NCBI RefSeq assembly: GCF_014324365.1
Contig: NZ_QEIG01000025.1
Coordinates: 1-56,950 of the forward strand
From: Algoriphagus sp. AK58
GTDB taxonomy: Bacteria; Bacteroidota; Bacteroidia; Cytophagales; Cyclobacteriaceae
Direction: 5' to 3'
DNA length: 56,950 nucleotides
Under the pieces are notes generated by a model. It ran no database searches, was not told where the DNA came from, and was given only the letters and a program-made list of their open reading frames with translations. Below are positions 1-8,570 of the stretch, one piece after another. How positions within the stretch are numbered: the first letter of the stretch is position 1; each line of letters opens with the position of its first letter. The translations under genes were made by a program, and so were the position numbers.

Positions 1-30
1 GACTGATCACCGGTCACTGCATACTTACAA

Positions 31-140
31 ATTAGGCGGCCTAGCGCAGGGGTCCCACCTCTTCCCATCCCGAACAGAGAAGTTAAGCCCTGCAGCGCCG
101 ATGGTACTGGGGTTACTCCCGGGAGAGTAGGTCGCCGCCA
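31..140 (+). rRNA. rrf: 5S ribosomal RNA
   Basis: The segment has the conserved 5S core, including CCCATCCCGAACAGAGAAG at about 64-82 and the GATGGTACTG loop at 100-109. The terminal helix is visible: ggcgg near 36 pairs with ccgcc near 134-138. It lies at the left edge, so the window begins just after a 23S rRNA gene and this is the end of an rRNA operon. The ends are set by the terminal stem and could shift by a few bases. Confidence 0.93.
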
Positions 141-150
141 CATTATTCAA

Positions 151-180
151 AGCCTTCAGATCATACCTGAAGGCTTTTTT
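151..180 (+). terminator. Rho-independent terminator of the rRNA operon
   Basis: A perfect 9-bp stem (AGCCTTCAG at 151-159 with CTGAAGGCT at 167-175) closes a 7-nt loop and is followed by a T run. It starts 10 bases after the 5S rRNA and is the expected end of the rRNA transcript. Confidence 0.9.
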
Positions 181-341
181 GTTTTTGGGTTGTTTACCAA
201 TGCATCATCTAACTTTTTGAAGTAATAAATAAAAAAGGAGAACCTTTTTTTAGTCCAATGCTAATTCCTATAAAGGAGCAAAACATGGCTCGTACTAGAT
301 CAATTTTATCTTCTGGTTAGGGTTTCTAACCGATAATAAAT

Positions 342-355
342 CTGATTTTTATCAT
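342..355. promoter_or_regulatory. FNR/CRP-type operator upstream of the stress-like gene
   Basis: The sequence CTGATTTTTATCAT contains TGAT-N4-ATCA, the core of the FNR box (consensus TTGAT-N4-ATCAA). A TAGTTTTG element at 400-407 matches the Bacteroidota -7 motif TAnnTTTG. If it sets the start near 411-414, the box centre (348.5) lies at about -62 to -65, close to a class I activator position. The same core recurs upstream of ccoI and hemN. Assignment to an FNR protein is inference; no fnr gene is in the window. Confidence 0.6.
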
Positions 356-399
356 ATTCCTTACCATCATAGGTCAGGCCTAAACTGACTTTCTTGGGA

Positions 400-407
400 T
401 AGTTTTG
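400..407 (+). promoter_or_regulatory. Putative -7 promoter element (TAnnTTTG)
   Basis: TAGTTTTG fits the Bacteroidota -7 consensus exactly and lies 18 bases before the ATG at 425. No clear TTG was found at the -33 position. An activator-dependent promoter that uses the FNR-like box at 342-355 would explain this. Confidence 0.4.
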
Positions 408-424
408 AATCATACAATTTTGTC

Positions 425-1051
425 ATGGATCTCAAATCGCCCCACGCACTACGATACGAACTACCAGAGGATGTCCTGAGGGAGTTTTATTCAAAGGAAT
501 TGACAGAATCGTTCAATCCTTCCTTACCTACACCCTCCTATTTTCATGATGAGGAAAATCCTTCCTTATTTACCATAGATTTGTATAAAACCCTTGATTG
601 GCTACATCAACATGATTATCCAAAGCCACTGGAAAAAGAAGTGTGTGGTGTACCCGTCCTTTTATATGTTCCAGATTTTTCTGCCAGGCACCTGTTGTTT
701 CACTACGATGGCACTCCCAACTCAGCTGATTTAATACGGAGATTTATTCTTCTTTTTGGGGATTTGATAAAGAGAAGTAAGGCGACCATCATTTCACCCT
801 GCTTTATACCTAAATCCAAGATCCGTGAGGAACAGGAAATCATTCAATTGGTCTCCAATTCCACGCAAGAAACTAGCTTTATTAAGTTTAATTTTACCCG
901 GATAGGTGACTTTTGGTCGTATGCCGTCAAGCATGATTGTACGCTCTTGGTGACCACTAAAAATTACCAAGCAGACCTAGCCAAGGTACTTTTTCATTTC
1001 TACAAAGGAAAAATTTGGAGTGAGAAGCTTTCTTTTTATCTCTCGGTGTAA
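425..1051 (+). CDS. Divergent universal-stress-protein-like protein
   Basis: A 208-residue soluble protein with no signal peptide or membrane segment. The central part, around FHYDGTPNSADLIRRF (about 92-107), resembles the YDGSxxSxxAL segment of Bacteroidota UspA-fold proteins. The C-terminal TLLVTTKNYQADLAKVLFHF resembles the last strand and helix of that fold. The N-terminal 60 residues match nothing I recognise, and a typical ATP-binding GxxGxxxxS motif is missing. It lies between two FNR-like boxes, directly upstream of the cbb3 oxidase genes, so a role in low-oxygen adaptation is likely. The USP assignment rests on weak resemblance and context. Confidence 0.6.
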   Translation: MDLKSPHALRYELPEDVLREFYSKELTESFNPSLPTPSYFHDEENPSLFTIDLYKTLDWLHQHDYPKPLEKEVCGVPVLLYVPDFSARHLLFHYDGTPNSADLIRRFILLFGDLIKRSKATIISPCFIPKSKIREEQEIIQLVSNSTQETSFIKFNFTRIGDFWSYAVKHDCTLLVTTKNYQADLAKVLFHFYKGKIWSEKLSFYLSV

Positions 1052-1064
1052 GTCATAGATATTC

Positions 1065-1078
1065 CTGATTTTCATCAT
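1065..1078. promoter_or_regulatory. FNR/CRP-type operator upstream of ccoI
   Basis: CCTGATTTTCATCATG contains TGAT-N4-ATCA at 1066-1077. A TAATTTTA element at 1101-1108, one base off TAnnTTTG, would put transcription near 1113-1115. That places the box centre (1071.5) at about -42 to -44, the class II activator position. The leader would be only about 10 nt before the ATG at 1124. Confidence 0.62.
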
Positions 1079-1123
1079 GTTTTTCGGAAGAGTGCAGCCG
1101 TAATTTTAAAAAAATATTTGGGA

Positions 1124-3553
1124 ATGAGAGCAAATTTACCTGTCAAAGCACAAGAGAAATGTTACCATTGCGGTGAGGATTGTACCACTGATTCCTTGGT
1201 TTTTGACGAGAAATTTTTTTGTTGCCAAGGTTGTAAACTGGTCTATGAGGTACTTTCTCAAAATGATCTTTGCAATTATTATGCAATCGAATCAGCTCCC
1301 GGGAAATCCCAAAAACAGGCCTCTGGCCTGAAAAACCGCTTTGACTATCTGGATGATGTCGATGTAGCGAATAAACTCCTCGATTTCAAAAATGAAACTG
1401 AGAGCCACGTTACTTTTTATATTCCCTTAATTCACTGTGCCTCGTGTATTTGGCTTTTGGAGAATCTTTTCCAAATCAATTCTTCCATCAATGGCAGTCG
1501 TGTGGATTTTGTTAAAAAGAAAGTTCAGATCAAGTTTTTAAATAAGAAGATCTCCTTGAAGGAGGTAGTAAAGCTACTTTCTACTTTAGGCTATGAGCCC
1601 AAGATTAACCTCGCTGATCTGGATAAAAAGGATGGGCATTCCATCGATCGGAAAACCCTTACCAAACTTGGCGTAGCGGGTTTTTGCTTTGGCAACATGA
1701 TGCTGTTCAGCATGCCGGAGTATTTCTCAGAAGCTAAGCTGCTGGGGGAGGGATTCAAGGGACTCTTTGATTACCTCAATGTGGTGCTTTCTCTTCCCAT
1801 CGTGTTTTATGCGGCAAGCGATTACTACGTTTCAGCTTGGAATTCTATCCGCCAAAAGAAAATCAACATGGATGTGCCCATTGTCTTGGGTATCATCGCT
1901 TTTTTCCTTTACTCACTTTGGGAAATTTTCATGCAAGGAAATGCCGGTTACATGGACAGCCTGGGAGGTCTCTTGTTTTTCTTGCTTTTGGGAAAAGTCT
2001 ACCAGCAAAAGACTTTTGCCACTCTTGAATTTGATCGGGATTACAAAGCCTATTTCCCGATAGCCGTTACCAAGTTGGTCAAAGAACGAGAGGAGGTAAT
2101 TCCACTAATCAAATTGCAAGTTGGTGATGTGATTCTGGTGAGAGATGAAGAGTTGATTCCTGCTGATTCTCTTCTTCTCTCCGAAAGGGCACATATCGAT
2201 TACAGTTTTGTAACCGGTGAAGAATTGCCTGTGCCCAAGCAAAAAGGGGAATTGATCTATGCTGGGGGGCGGCAAAAAGGCGATCCTATTTTGCTTACTG
2301 TTCAGAAGTCGCCTTCGCAAGGCTACCTGACTGACCTTTGGAACAATGATTCTTTTGAAAAGGAAAACAAGCGCTTGCTTGAGCCCTTGGCAAACCGAAT
2401 CAGTGGGGTATTTACCTGGACCGTTCTGACTATTGCGGTAGCTGCCTTCGCCTATTGGATAGGAAAAGATGTGCCTTTGGCAGTAAAAGCCTTCACTACT
2501 GTTTTGATCGTGGCCTGTCCATGCGCGCTGTCCATGTCCACTCCATTCACCTTGGGCAATACCTTACGGATTTTTGGAAAAGGAAAGTTTTATCTGAAAA
2601 ACGCTGCGGTGGTGGAGCGTCTCGCTTTGATCGATACCGTGGTTTTTGACAAAACTGGTACTTTGACTGATCCGGGAAAAGCCAAAATTGACTATTTCGG
2701 AGAAGATCTTTCCTCCGAAAGCAGACAGATCCTCAAAGCACTGGTAGAGCGATCTACTCATCCCTTGAGCAATAGAATCAACCTCTGGTTGGAGAATACT
2801 ACTTCGATTACCTTGGAGAACCCAACTGAAATCAAAGGAAAAGGCTTGGTAGGAACCTACAAAGGTCAGGAATTCAAATTGGGTTCAGCAGACTTTGTGC
2901 AAGTGAATAATAGGGTGGATGTGCCTACGGGTAACTTGGTCTATTTCGCTGTTGAAGGTGTCGTACTTGGGTATTTTCATATTCAATCCACTTTGAGAGA
3001 AGGGGCTGCTGCTATCGTCAGCCAACTCGGTCAAAACTTGGATTTGCATGTACTTTCCGGTGACCACGGTCATGAAGAGGAATCTTTGTCCAAGGCCTTG
3101 AAAGGTGAAGTTTCCTATCATTTCAATCAGAGTCCGGTAGACAAATTGAACTATCTCAAGTCTTTGAATCAGCAGGGTAAAAATTCGCTCATGATCGGAG
3201 ACGGGCTCAATGATGCGGGAGCTTTGCAAGAAAGTCAGGTAGGCGTAGCGATCACCGATCGGGTAAGTCATTTTTCTCCTGCGAGTGATGCCATTTTGGA
3301 TGCGGATTCATTTGCCAAAATCCCAGCCTTTTTAGCTTTTGCAAGAGACAGCCGCAAGATCATCAAAGCCAGTTTCGGGCTGAGCTTCCTCTACAATATT
3401 GTGGGTCTTTCATTGGCTGTTCAAGGGCTTTTGAGTCCTGTCCTTTGCGCGATTCTGATGCCTGTGAGCAGTATTTCAGTGGTAATCTTTACCACATTAG
3501 TTACCAATTTTATGGGTGTCCGGAAGGGGCTCATTCACTTAAACAAAGCCTAA
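1124..3553 (+). CDS. ccoI: Copper-transporting P1B-type ATPase, cbb3 oxidase maturation (CcoI/FixI)
   Basis: An inner-membrane ATPase that moves copper for insertion into cbb3-type cytochrome oxidase. The N-terminus carries a cysteine-rich CYHCGEDC / CCQGC zinc-ribbon-like segment (about 13-38) typical of FixI proteins, then an HMA-like metal site HCASC (about 104-108). Several membrane helices follow, with TGEELP in the actuator domain, the CPC ion-binding motif at 465-467, the phosphorylated aspartate of DKTGT at 509, and GDGLNDAGAL near the C-terminus. A TTG six bases upstream is in frame, but ATG at 1124 is preferred. The 809-residue length is normal. It is first in the cco operon, one base before ccoS. 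Confidence 0.93.
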   Translation: MRANLPVKAQEKCYHCGEDCTTDSLVFDEKFFCCQGCKLVYEVLSQNDLCNYYAIESAPGKSQKQASGLKNRFDYLDDVDVANKLLDFKNETESHVTFYIPLIHCASCIWLLENLFQINSSINGSRVDFVKKKVQIKFLNKKISLKEVVKLLSTLGYEPKINLADLDKKDGHSIDRKTLTKLGVAGFCFGNMMLFSMPEYFSEAKLLGEGFKGLFDYLNVVLSLPIVFYAASDYYVSAWNSIRQKKINMDVPIVLGIIAFFLYSLWEIFMQGNAGYMDSLGGLLFFLLLGKVYQQKTFATLEFDRDYKAYFPIAVTKLVKEREEVIPLIKLQVGDVILVRDEELIPADSLLLSERAHIDYSFVTGEELPVPKQKGELIYAGGRQKGDPILLTVQKSPSQGYLTDLWNNDSFEKENKRLLEPLANRISGVFTWTVLTIAVAAFAYWIGKDVPLAVKAFTTVLIVACPCALSMSTPFTLGNTLRIFGKGKFYLKNAAVVERLALIDTVVFDKTGTLTDPGKAKIDYFGEDLSSESRQILKALVERSTHPLSNRINLWLENTTSITLENPTEIKGKGLVGTYKGQEFKLGSADFVQVNNRVDVPTGNLVYFAVEGVVLGYFHIQSTLREGAAAIVSQLGQNLDLHVLSGDHGHEEESLSKALKGEVSYHFNQSPVDKLNYLKSLNQQGKNSLMIGDGLNDAGALQESQVGVAITDRVSHFSPASDAILDADSFAKIPAFLAFARDSRKIIKASFGLSFLYNIVGLSLAVQGLLSPVLCAILMPVSSISVVIFTTLVTNFMGVRKGLIHLNKA

Positions 3554-3554
3554 T

Positions 3555-3743
3555 ATGGAAGTCATCTTTGTCTTGATTGCTGTCAGTTTGGTTTTGGCCG
3601 TCACGTTCTTGGTCTTGTTTTTCAGGGCAATGAAGGATGGTCAGTTCGACGATAGCTACACCCCCTCGGTCCGCATTTTATTCGAAAACCAGCCTAAAAA
3701 AATAATTAAAGATCAACCTAAAAAATCCAAGTCCTATGAATGA
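3555..3743 (+). CDS. ccoS: cbb3 oxidase maturation protein CcoS
   Basis: A 62-residue protein with one N-terminal membrane helix (MEVIFVLIAVSLVLAVTFLV) followed by FFRAMKDGQFDD, the conserved CcoS motif. CcoS is required for cofactor insertion into the catalytic subunit of cbb3 oxidase, probably of copper and heme. It starts one base after the ccoI stop and overlaps the ccoNO start by 8 bases, so the three genes are probably translationally coupled. Confidence 0.9.
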   Translation: MEVIFVLIAVSLVLAVTFLVLFFRAMKDGQFDDSYTPSVRILFENQPKKIIKDQPKKSKSYE

Positions 3744-5868
3744 TGTTACTTTGGAAAGGTTCCATTACGACAATAAGATTGTCAAATATTTTGGAGCCGC
3801 TACAATTATCTGGGGCCTTGTCGGAATGTTGGTAGGTTTAATCGCCGCCATCCAACTATTCTGGCCTGAGGCAAACATGGGTAATCCCTATACCACTTTT
3901 GGTAGGATCCGCCCATTGCATACCAACGCGGTCATTTTTGCCTTCGTGGGTAATGCTATTTTCGCTGGGGTTTATTACTCTATGCCCCGATTGCTCAAAA
4001 CTCCGATGTGGAATACGGCACTGAGCTGGTTCCATTTTTGGGGATGGCAATTGATTATCCTCTCGGCAGCCTTGACGTTGCCTCTAGGCATTACTACTTC
4101 CAAGGAATATGCGGAATTGGAGTGGCCTATAGACATTGCCATTGCATTGGTCTGGGTGGCTTTTGGAGCCAATATGATCGGTACTTTGATCAAGCGTCGA
4201 GAGCGACACATGTATGTGGCGATTTGGTTTTACCTCGGATCTTTTGTAACGGTAGCTATTTTGCACATATTCAACTCATTAGAGCTGCCTGTTTCATTCT
4301 TTAAGAGTTACTCTGCCTATGCAGGGGTGCAGGATGCCTTGGTACAGTGGTGGTATGGACACAATGCAGTAGCATTCTTCCTTACGACACCCTTCTTGGG
4401 CTTGATGTATTATTTTCTCCCCAAAGCTGCCAATCGTCCGGTTTATTCTTACAAGCTGTCGATTGTACACTTCTGGTCCTTGATTTTTATCTACATGTGG
4501 GCTGGTCCTCACCACTTGCTTTATACAGCTCTTCCTGAGTGGGCACAGGTATTGGGTACTATTTTCTCCGTGATGCTGATTGCTCCGTCTTGGGGAGGTA
4601 TGGTCAATGGTCTTTTGACTCTGAGAGGGGCTTGGGATAAGGTCCGTCAGGAACCCGTATTGAAATTCATGGTAGTTGCTGTGACCGCTTATGGTATGGC
4701 GACTTTCGAAGGACCAATGCTTTCCCTGAAAAACGTCAATGCGATTGCACACTATACTGACTGGATCGTAGGACACGTGCACATTGGTGGTTTGGGATGG
4801 AACGGCTTCTTGACTTTCGGTATGCTATACTGGATGTGGCCTAGACTATTCAAAACCAGCATTTACTCCACCAAATTAGCCAATACACACTTCTGGCTAG
4901 GAACTTTGGGTATCATCTTCTATGCCCTTCCGCTTTATGTATCTGGTTTGACTCAGTTTCTGATGCTGAAAGAGTTCAACGAAGCAGGTCGATTGGCCTA
5001 TCCTAACTTCCTGGAGACTGTCATTCAGATTGTTCCTATGTACATGTTGAGAGCAGTAGGTGGCCTGCTTTATTTGACTGGTACCATCATCATGATGTAC
5101 AATATGTGGATGACAGCTAAGCAGGGTAGCTTCCAAGCAACGGAAGAAGATCAAGCACCGGCATTGGCTAAATCGTATAATCCCTCTGGCGAATTCTGGC
5201 ATAGAGCATGGGAAAGAAAACCTGTCTTCTTTACCATCTTGGCAACCATAGCAGTGGCAATCGGTGGTGTGGTTGAAATCATCCCAACCATATTAGTGAA
5301 GTCCAATGTGCCGACGATCAGTTCTGTCAAGCCATACACTCCCCTTGAACTGGAAGGTAGAGATCTCTACATTGCCAATGGCTGTGTGGGCTGTCACTCT
5401 CAGATGATCCGACCTTTCCGATCTGAAACGGAGCGCTATGGAGAATACTCCAAAGCTGGCGAGTTTGTCTATGATCGACCATTCCTTTGGGGTTCTAAGC
5501 GTACCGGTCCGGATTTGCATAGGATCGGAGGTAAATATCCTGATAGCTGGCATTATCACCATATGGTGGATCCTACCTCTATGTCTCCTGGTTCTTTGAT
5601 GCCTTCTTATCCTTGGATGGCAACAAATGAATTGGATATTTCAGACTTGCCTGCAAAAATCAGAACGCTTCAGAAATTGGGAGTTCCCTATCCAGAGGGA
5701 TTTGATGCCCAGGCAACTGCTGACTATGACTCCCAGGCAGCTAAAGTCGTAGCAAACCTGAAAGATGCTGGTGTGGAAGTAGCTCCAAATACCGAGATCG
5801 TAGCCTTGATTGCTTACTTGCAACGATTAGGAACCGATATCAAGCAGACTTCAGCTTCAACCAAATAA
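3736..5868 (+). CDS. ccoNO: cbb3-type cytochrome c oxidase, fused subunits I and II (CcoN-CcoO)
   Basis: The catalytic core of a high-affinity terminal oxidase in the inner membrane. Residues 1 to about 490 are the 12-helix CcoN domain. Ligands are visible: H62 (low-spin heme), H209 and H259-H260 (CuB) and H347/H349 in GHVHIGG (heme ligands). Residues about 500-710 are CcoO, anchored by a helix near 495-515, with a heme c motif CVGCHS at C550/C553/H554 and the family motif SQMIRPFRSE. In Proteobacteria these are two separate proteins; the fusion is typical of Bacteroidota. No separate ccoO is present, which supports one functional fused subunit. Confidence 0.96.
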   Translation: MNDVTLERFHYDNKIVKYFGAATIIWGLVGMLVGLIAAIQLFWPEANMGNPYTTFGRIRPLHTNAVIFAFVGNAIFAGVYYSMPRLLKTPMWNTALSWFHFWGWQLIILSAALTLPLGITTSKEYAELEWPIDIAIALVWVAFGANMIGTLIKRRERHMYVAIWFYLGSFVTVAILHIFNSLELPVSFFKSYSAYAGVQDALVQWWYGHNAVAFFLTTPFLGLMYYFLPKAANRPVYSYKLSIVHFWSLIFIYMWAGPHHLLYTALPEWAQVLGTIFSVMLIAPSWGGMVNGLLTLRGAWDKVRQEPVLKFMVVAVTAYGMATFEGPMLSLKNVNAIAHYTDWIVGHVHIGGLGWNGFLTFGMLYWMWPRLFKTSIYSTKLANTHFWLGTLGIIFYALPLYVSGLTQFLMLKEFNEAGRLAYPNFLETVIQIVPMYMLRAVGGLLYLTGTIIMMYNMWMTAKQGSFQATEEDQAPALAKSYNPSGEFWHRAWERKPVFFTILATIAVAIGGVVEIIPTILVKSNVPTISSVKPYTPLELEGRDLYIANGCVGCHSQMIRPFRSETERYGEYSKAGEFVYDRPFLWGSKRTGPDLHRIGGKYPDSWHYHHMVDPTSMSPGSLMPSYPWMATNELDISDLPAKIRTLQKLGVPYPEGFDAQATADYDSQAAKVVANLKDAGVEVAPNTEIVALIAYLQRLGTDIKQTSASTK

Positions 5869-5880
5869 ATTATAGAGATC

Positions 5881-6063
5881 ATGTATAAAGAAATTCTTCG
5901 TTCGATCGAAAACATTGAAATCTATCCGATTATCTCTCTGCTGATTTTCGTGACCTTCTTTGTAGGAATGTTTATTTGGGTAGTTCGCGTACCAAAAAGC
6001 TACGTGGATCATATGGAATCTCTTCCAATGGATGAAAATGAATCAACCTCCCAACAGCTATGA
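5881..6063 (+). CDS. ccoQ: Small cbb3 oxidase subunit, CcoQ-like
   Basis: A 60-residue protein with a single central membrane helix (about 18-36) and a charged acidic tail (MDENEST). Size, topology and its place between ccoNO and ccoP match CcoQ, which stabilises the cbb3 complex. Sequence conservation in this family is low, so the assignment rests on position and topology. ATG at 5881 follows a 12-base gap after ccoNO. Confidence 0.8.
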   Translation: MYKEILRSIENIEIYPIISLLIFVTFFVGMFIWVVRVPKSYVDHMESLPMDENESTSQQL

Positions 6064-6071
6064 AATCGAGT

Positions 6072-6112
6072 ATGGGAATTAATCGAGGTATAGAGTTTCG
6101 ATTAGTTCCCAT
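6072..6112. other. Strong intra-operon hairpin between ccoQ and ccoP
   Basis: ATGGGAATTAATCGA (6072-6086) pairs with TCGATTAGTTCCCAT (6098-6112) over 15 bp, with one G-U wobble and an 11-nt loop. No T run follows, so it is not a classical terminator. It sits 8 bases after the ccoQ stop and 39 bases before the preferred ccoP start. An mRNA processing or stability element that sets subunit ratios is possible (inference). Confidence 0.6.
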
Positions 6113-6151
6113 GCAAGATTCCATGTGGCCGTAAAGAAAAATAATAAGCAC

Positions 6152-7084
6152 ATGAAAAAGTTATTTTCAATACTCACACTTATGGGCGGATTGGCCATTC
6201 CGGCTTTAGCCCAAACCGAAGAATCCAATTGGTACACAACCTTAAGTAGCATGGATTCCAGTCAATTGACTTTGCTAATCATCCTTGGGGTTGTGTTAGT
6301 AGTCATTGTTCTCTTATTAATCCTGATGGTTTACCTGATGTCCTTCATGGCTGCGGTATTCAAAAAGGAAAATCCGGCTTTGGCCAACGAACCTTCTTGG
6401 TGGGATAGCTTTAAAGAGCGATTTGTGACAGGCAAGTTGGATGCTGTAGGAGGAAAAGAAGAAAAAGCTAAAATGATGTCTGATCACTCCTATGATGGGA
6501 TTACCGAGTTGGACAATTTCATGCCGCCTTGGTTGCAGTGGGTGTTTATTGGCACCATAGGTTTTGCGGTAATTTACTTCGTTGACTATACAGTTCTCGG
6601 TACCGGCCTAACAGGTGAAGAAGAGTATCAGGAAGAATTGAGACTCGAGGCGATTGCAGCAGAGGCCAGGAAAGCCAATATGCTGGCTGGAATCGATGAA
6701 ACCACGGTTGTATTTGATGAGTCGGCCCCATCGTTATCCGCTGGTAAATCCATCTTCGAATCCAACTGTGCAGCTTGCCATGCAGCGGATGGTGGAGGAG
6801 GGGTGGGCCCTAACCTGGCTGATGAATACTGGATTCATGGAGGTTCTATACAGGATGTTTTTAAAATTGTCAAATACGGGGTTGTAGAAAAGGGAATGAT
6901 TCCATGGCAGGATCAGTTGAGTCCTGAGCAGATTCAGCAAGTATCTTCTTTTATTCTTTCTCTAAAAGGAACAACTCCAGCTGCTCCCAAAGCACCTCAA
7001 GGTGAACTATTTTCTGCTTCTCCTGCTCCTGCTGAGGCCGCTCCGGTAACAGACAGCACAGCAGTGGTTGCGACGATCGAGTAA
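6152..7084 (+). CDS. ccoP: cbb3 oxidase diheme-type subunit III (CcoP), single-heme form
   Basis: A 310-residue membrane-anchored cytochrome c that feeds electrons to the fused CcoNO. The N-terminus (MKKLFSILTLMGGLAIPALA) looks like a signal peptide. A strong helix follows at about 35-60, then a second helix (LQWVFIGTIGFAVIYFVDY) near 130-150, the CcoP anchor. One heme motif CAACHA is present at C206/C209/H210, with an alanine/proline-rich tail after residue 270. Proteobacterial CcoP has two hemes; only one is here. A GTG start at 6125 is in frame, but ATG at 6152 begins exactly at the signal peptide and is preferred. Confidence 0.9.
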   Translation: MKKLFSILTLMGGLAIPALAQTEESNWYTTLSSMDSSQLTLLIILGVVLVVIVLLLILMVYLMSFMAAVFKKENPALANEPSWWDSFKERFVTGKLDAVGGKEEKAKMMSDHSYDGITELDNFMPPWLQWVFIGTIGFAVIYFVDYTVLGTGLTGEEEYQEELRLEAIAAEARKANMLAGIDETTVVFDESAPSLSAGKSIFESNCAACHAADGGGGVGPNLADEYWIHGGSIQDVFKIVKYGVVEKGMIPWQDQLSPEQIQQVSSFILSLKGTTPAAPKAPQGELFSASPAPAEAAPVTDSTAVVATIE

Positions 7085-7089
7085 TTTTA

Positions 7090-7118
7090 AAAAGCCGGGG
7101 GTTCATCTCCCGGCTTTT
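7090..7118 (+). terminator. Terminator-like hairpin between ccoP and ccoG
   Basis: A perfect 10-bp stem (AAAAGCCGGG at 7090-7099, CCCGGCTTTT at 7109-7118) encloses a 9-nt loop and ends in four Ts. It lies inside the operon, 16 bases before ccoG, so it may end part of the transcripts and lower expression of the assembly genes relative to the oxidase subunits (inference). Confidence 0.7.
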
Positions 7119-7133
7119 AACCCCAGCCTCCCC

Positions 7134-8558
7134 ATGGCAAAGAAAAATATCAACCCCAATCTTAATCCTGAGTCTTTCCGGGATGCTTTGGCCTCTGTCC
7201 GTAAGGATGGAAAACGAAATTGGGTCTATCCCAAAAAGGTCAAAGGTTTTTTTTATAAATACCGCACTTACCTTTCTTGGTTACTGCTGGCAATTCTTTT
7301 TTTAGGGCCATTTATCAAAGTTGATGGCAGGCCTTACATGCTCTTAAATATTTTCGAACGGAAGTTTATCATTTTCGGAGCTGCCTTTTGGCCCCAGGAT
7401 ACCCACCTGTTGATTTTCCTCTTGCTCATTTTCTTTGTCTTCATAATCCTCTTCACTGTGGTTTTTGGGAGGGTTTGGTGTGGTTGGGCTTGTCCACAAA
7501 CGCTCTTTATGGAAATGGTATTTCGTAAAATCGAATACCTGATCGAGGGTGATGCGAATCAGCAGCGAACACTCAACGAAGGCCCTTGGACAGGTGAGAA
7601 AATCTGGAAAAAAGGGCTTAAAATTTCTGTTTTTGGATTGATCTCTCTGTTGATAGGCCACCTTGTGATGGCGTATTTGATTGGGATCGACCAAGTGATT
7701 CAAATCGTTACCCAGCCACCTACAGCCCATTTGGCCGGATTTATTGGTCTATTGGTGTTTTCGGGCATTTTCATGTTTGTGTTCTCGTGGTTTAGAGAGC
7801 AGGCTTGTATTGTGGTTTGTCCTTATGGTCGACTTCAAGGTGTATTGCTCGATGACAACAGTATCAATGTGATGTATAACTATGTAAGAGGAGAACCGAG
7901 AAGTCCTATCCGCAAGCAAGCTGCTGAAATTGCTCCCAAAGGAGATTGTATAGATTGTGGACTTTGTGTACAGGTTTGTCCTACCGGAATAGATATCCGA
8001 AATGGAACCCAAATGGAGTGTGTCAACTGTACCGCCTGCATCGACGCCTGTGATGAAGTGATGATCAAGGTTGACCGTCCTGTAGGCTTGATCCGCTATG
8101 CTTCCGAAAACAGCATCAAGCAAGGCTTTCAGAAGTTGTTCACCGGAAGAGTAAAGGGCTACACCTTTCTATTGATGCTTCTGGTAGCGGCATTTATCAG
8201 TCTGATTGCCACTCGAGAGGATTTGGAGGGTACGATCACCCGATTCCCGGGAATGACCTATCAGGCTAGACCTGACGGAAAAGTTTCTAACTTGTACAAT
8301 ATCACCTTGATCAATAAGACTTTTGAACCGCAAAGTGTGACAATCGTTTCGATGGCCGATGGGATGGAAGTGGAAATCGTAGGCGATACAAATTGGGTGT
8401 TGGAGCCACAGACAAAGTTTGAAGGCCGATTCTTTTTGGTGAAAGAGCAATCGGATGTGAAAGTGCCTCAGGAGAAAGTCCATTTGGTGCTTTCTGCCGA
8501 AGGAGTAGAATTTGATGATATTGAAACCAACTTTATGGCACCTGTGGGTGGCAAATAA
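7134..8558 (+). CDS. ccoG: cbb3 oxidase accessory ferredoxin-like protein (CcoG/FixG)
   Basis: A 474-residue polytopic membrane protein with 4Fe-4S clusters; CcoG reduces copper during cbb3 assembly in studied bacteria. The CGWACPQTLFME segment typical of the family lies near 120-131. A ferredoxin pair (CGLCVQVCPTGIDI and CVNCTACIDAC) lies near 277-308, and an immunoglobulin-like periplasmic domain occupies the C-terminal 110 residues. ATG at 7134 (MAKKNINPNL) is chosen because the in-frame sequence upstream runs through the 7090-7118 hairpin. Confidence 0.92.
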   Translation: MAKKNINPNLNPESFRDALASVRKDGKRNWVYPKKVKGFFYKYRTYLSWLLLAILFLGPFIKVDGRPYMLLNIFERKFIIFGAAFWPQDTHLLIFLLLIFFVFIILFTVVFGRVWCGWACPQTLFMEMVFRKIEYLIEGDANQQRTLNEGPWTGEKIWKKGLKISVFGLISLLIGHLVMAYLIGIDQVIQIVTQPPTAHLAGFIGLLVFSGIFMFVFSWFREQACIVVCPYGRLQGVLLDDNSINVMYNYVRGEPRSPIRKQAAEIAPKGDCIDCGLCVQVCPTGIDIRNGTQMECVNCTACIDACDEVMIKVDRPVGLIRYASENSIKQGFQKLFTGRVKGYTFLLMLLVAAFISLIATREDLEGTITRFPGMTYQARPDGKVSNLYNITLINKTFEPQSVTIVSMADGMEVEIVGDTNWVLEPQTKFEGRFFLVKEQSDVKVPQEKVHLVLSAEGVEFDDIETNFMAPVGGK

Positions 8559-8570
8559 ACCGAGAAAACT

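Noticed and set aside
231..251. AAAAAAGG / CCTTTTTT hairpin
   Set aside because: The stem has only two G-C pairs and lies in AT-rich DNA after the true rRNA terminator; it may be chance.
285..320. An 11-codon frame (MARTRSILSSG) preceded by TAAAGGAG
   Set aside because: It has a good ribosome site by chance standards, but it is very short and has no recognisable leader-peptide content or following attenuator.
2885..3271. Long antisense frame inside ccoI
   Set aside because: It lies fully within a well-supported P-type ATPase and its translation has no family features; the same holds for other frames antisense to genes.
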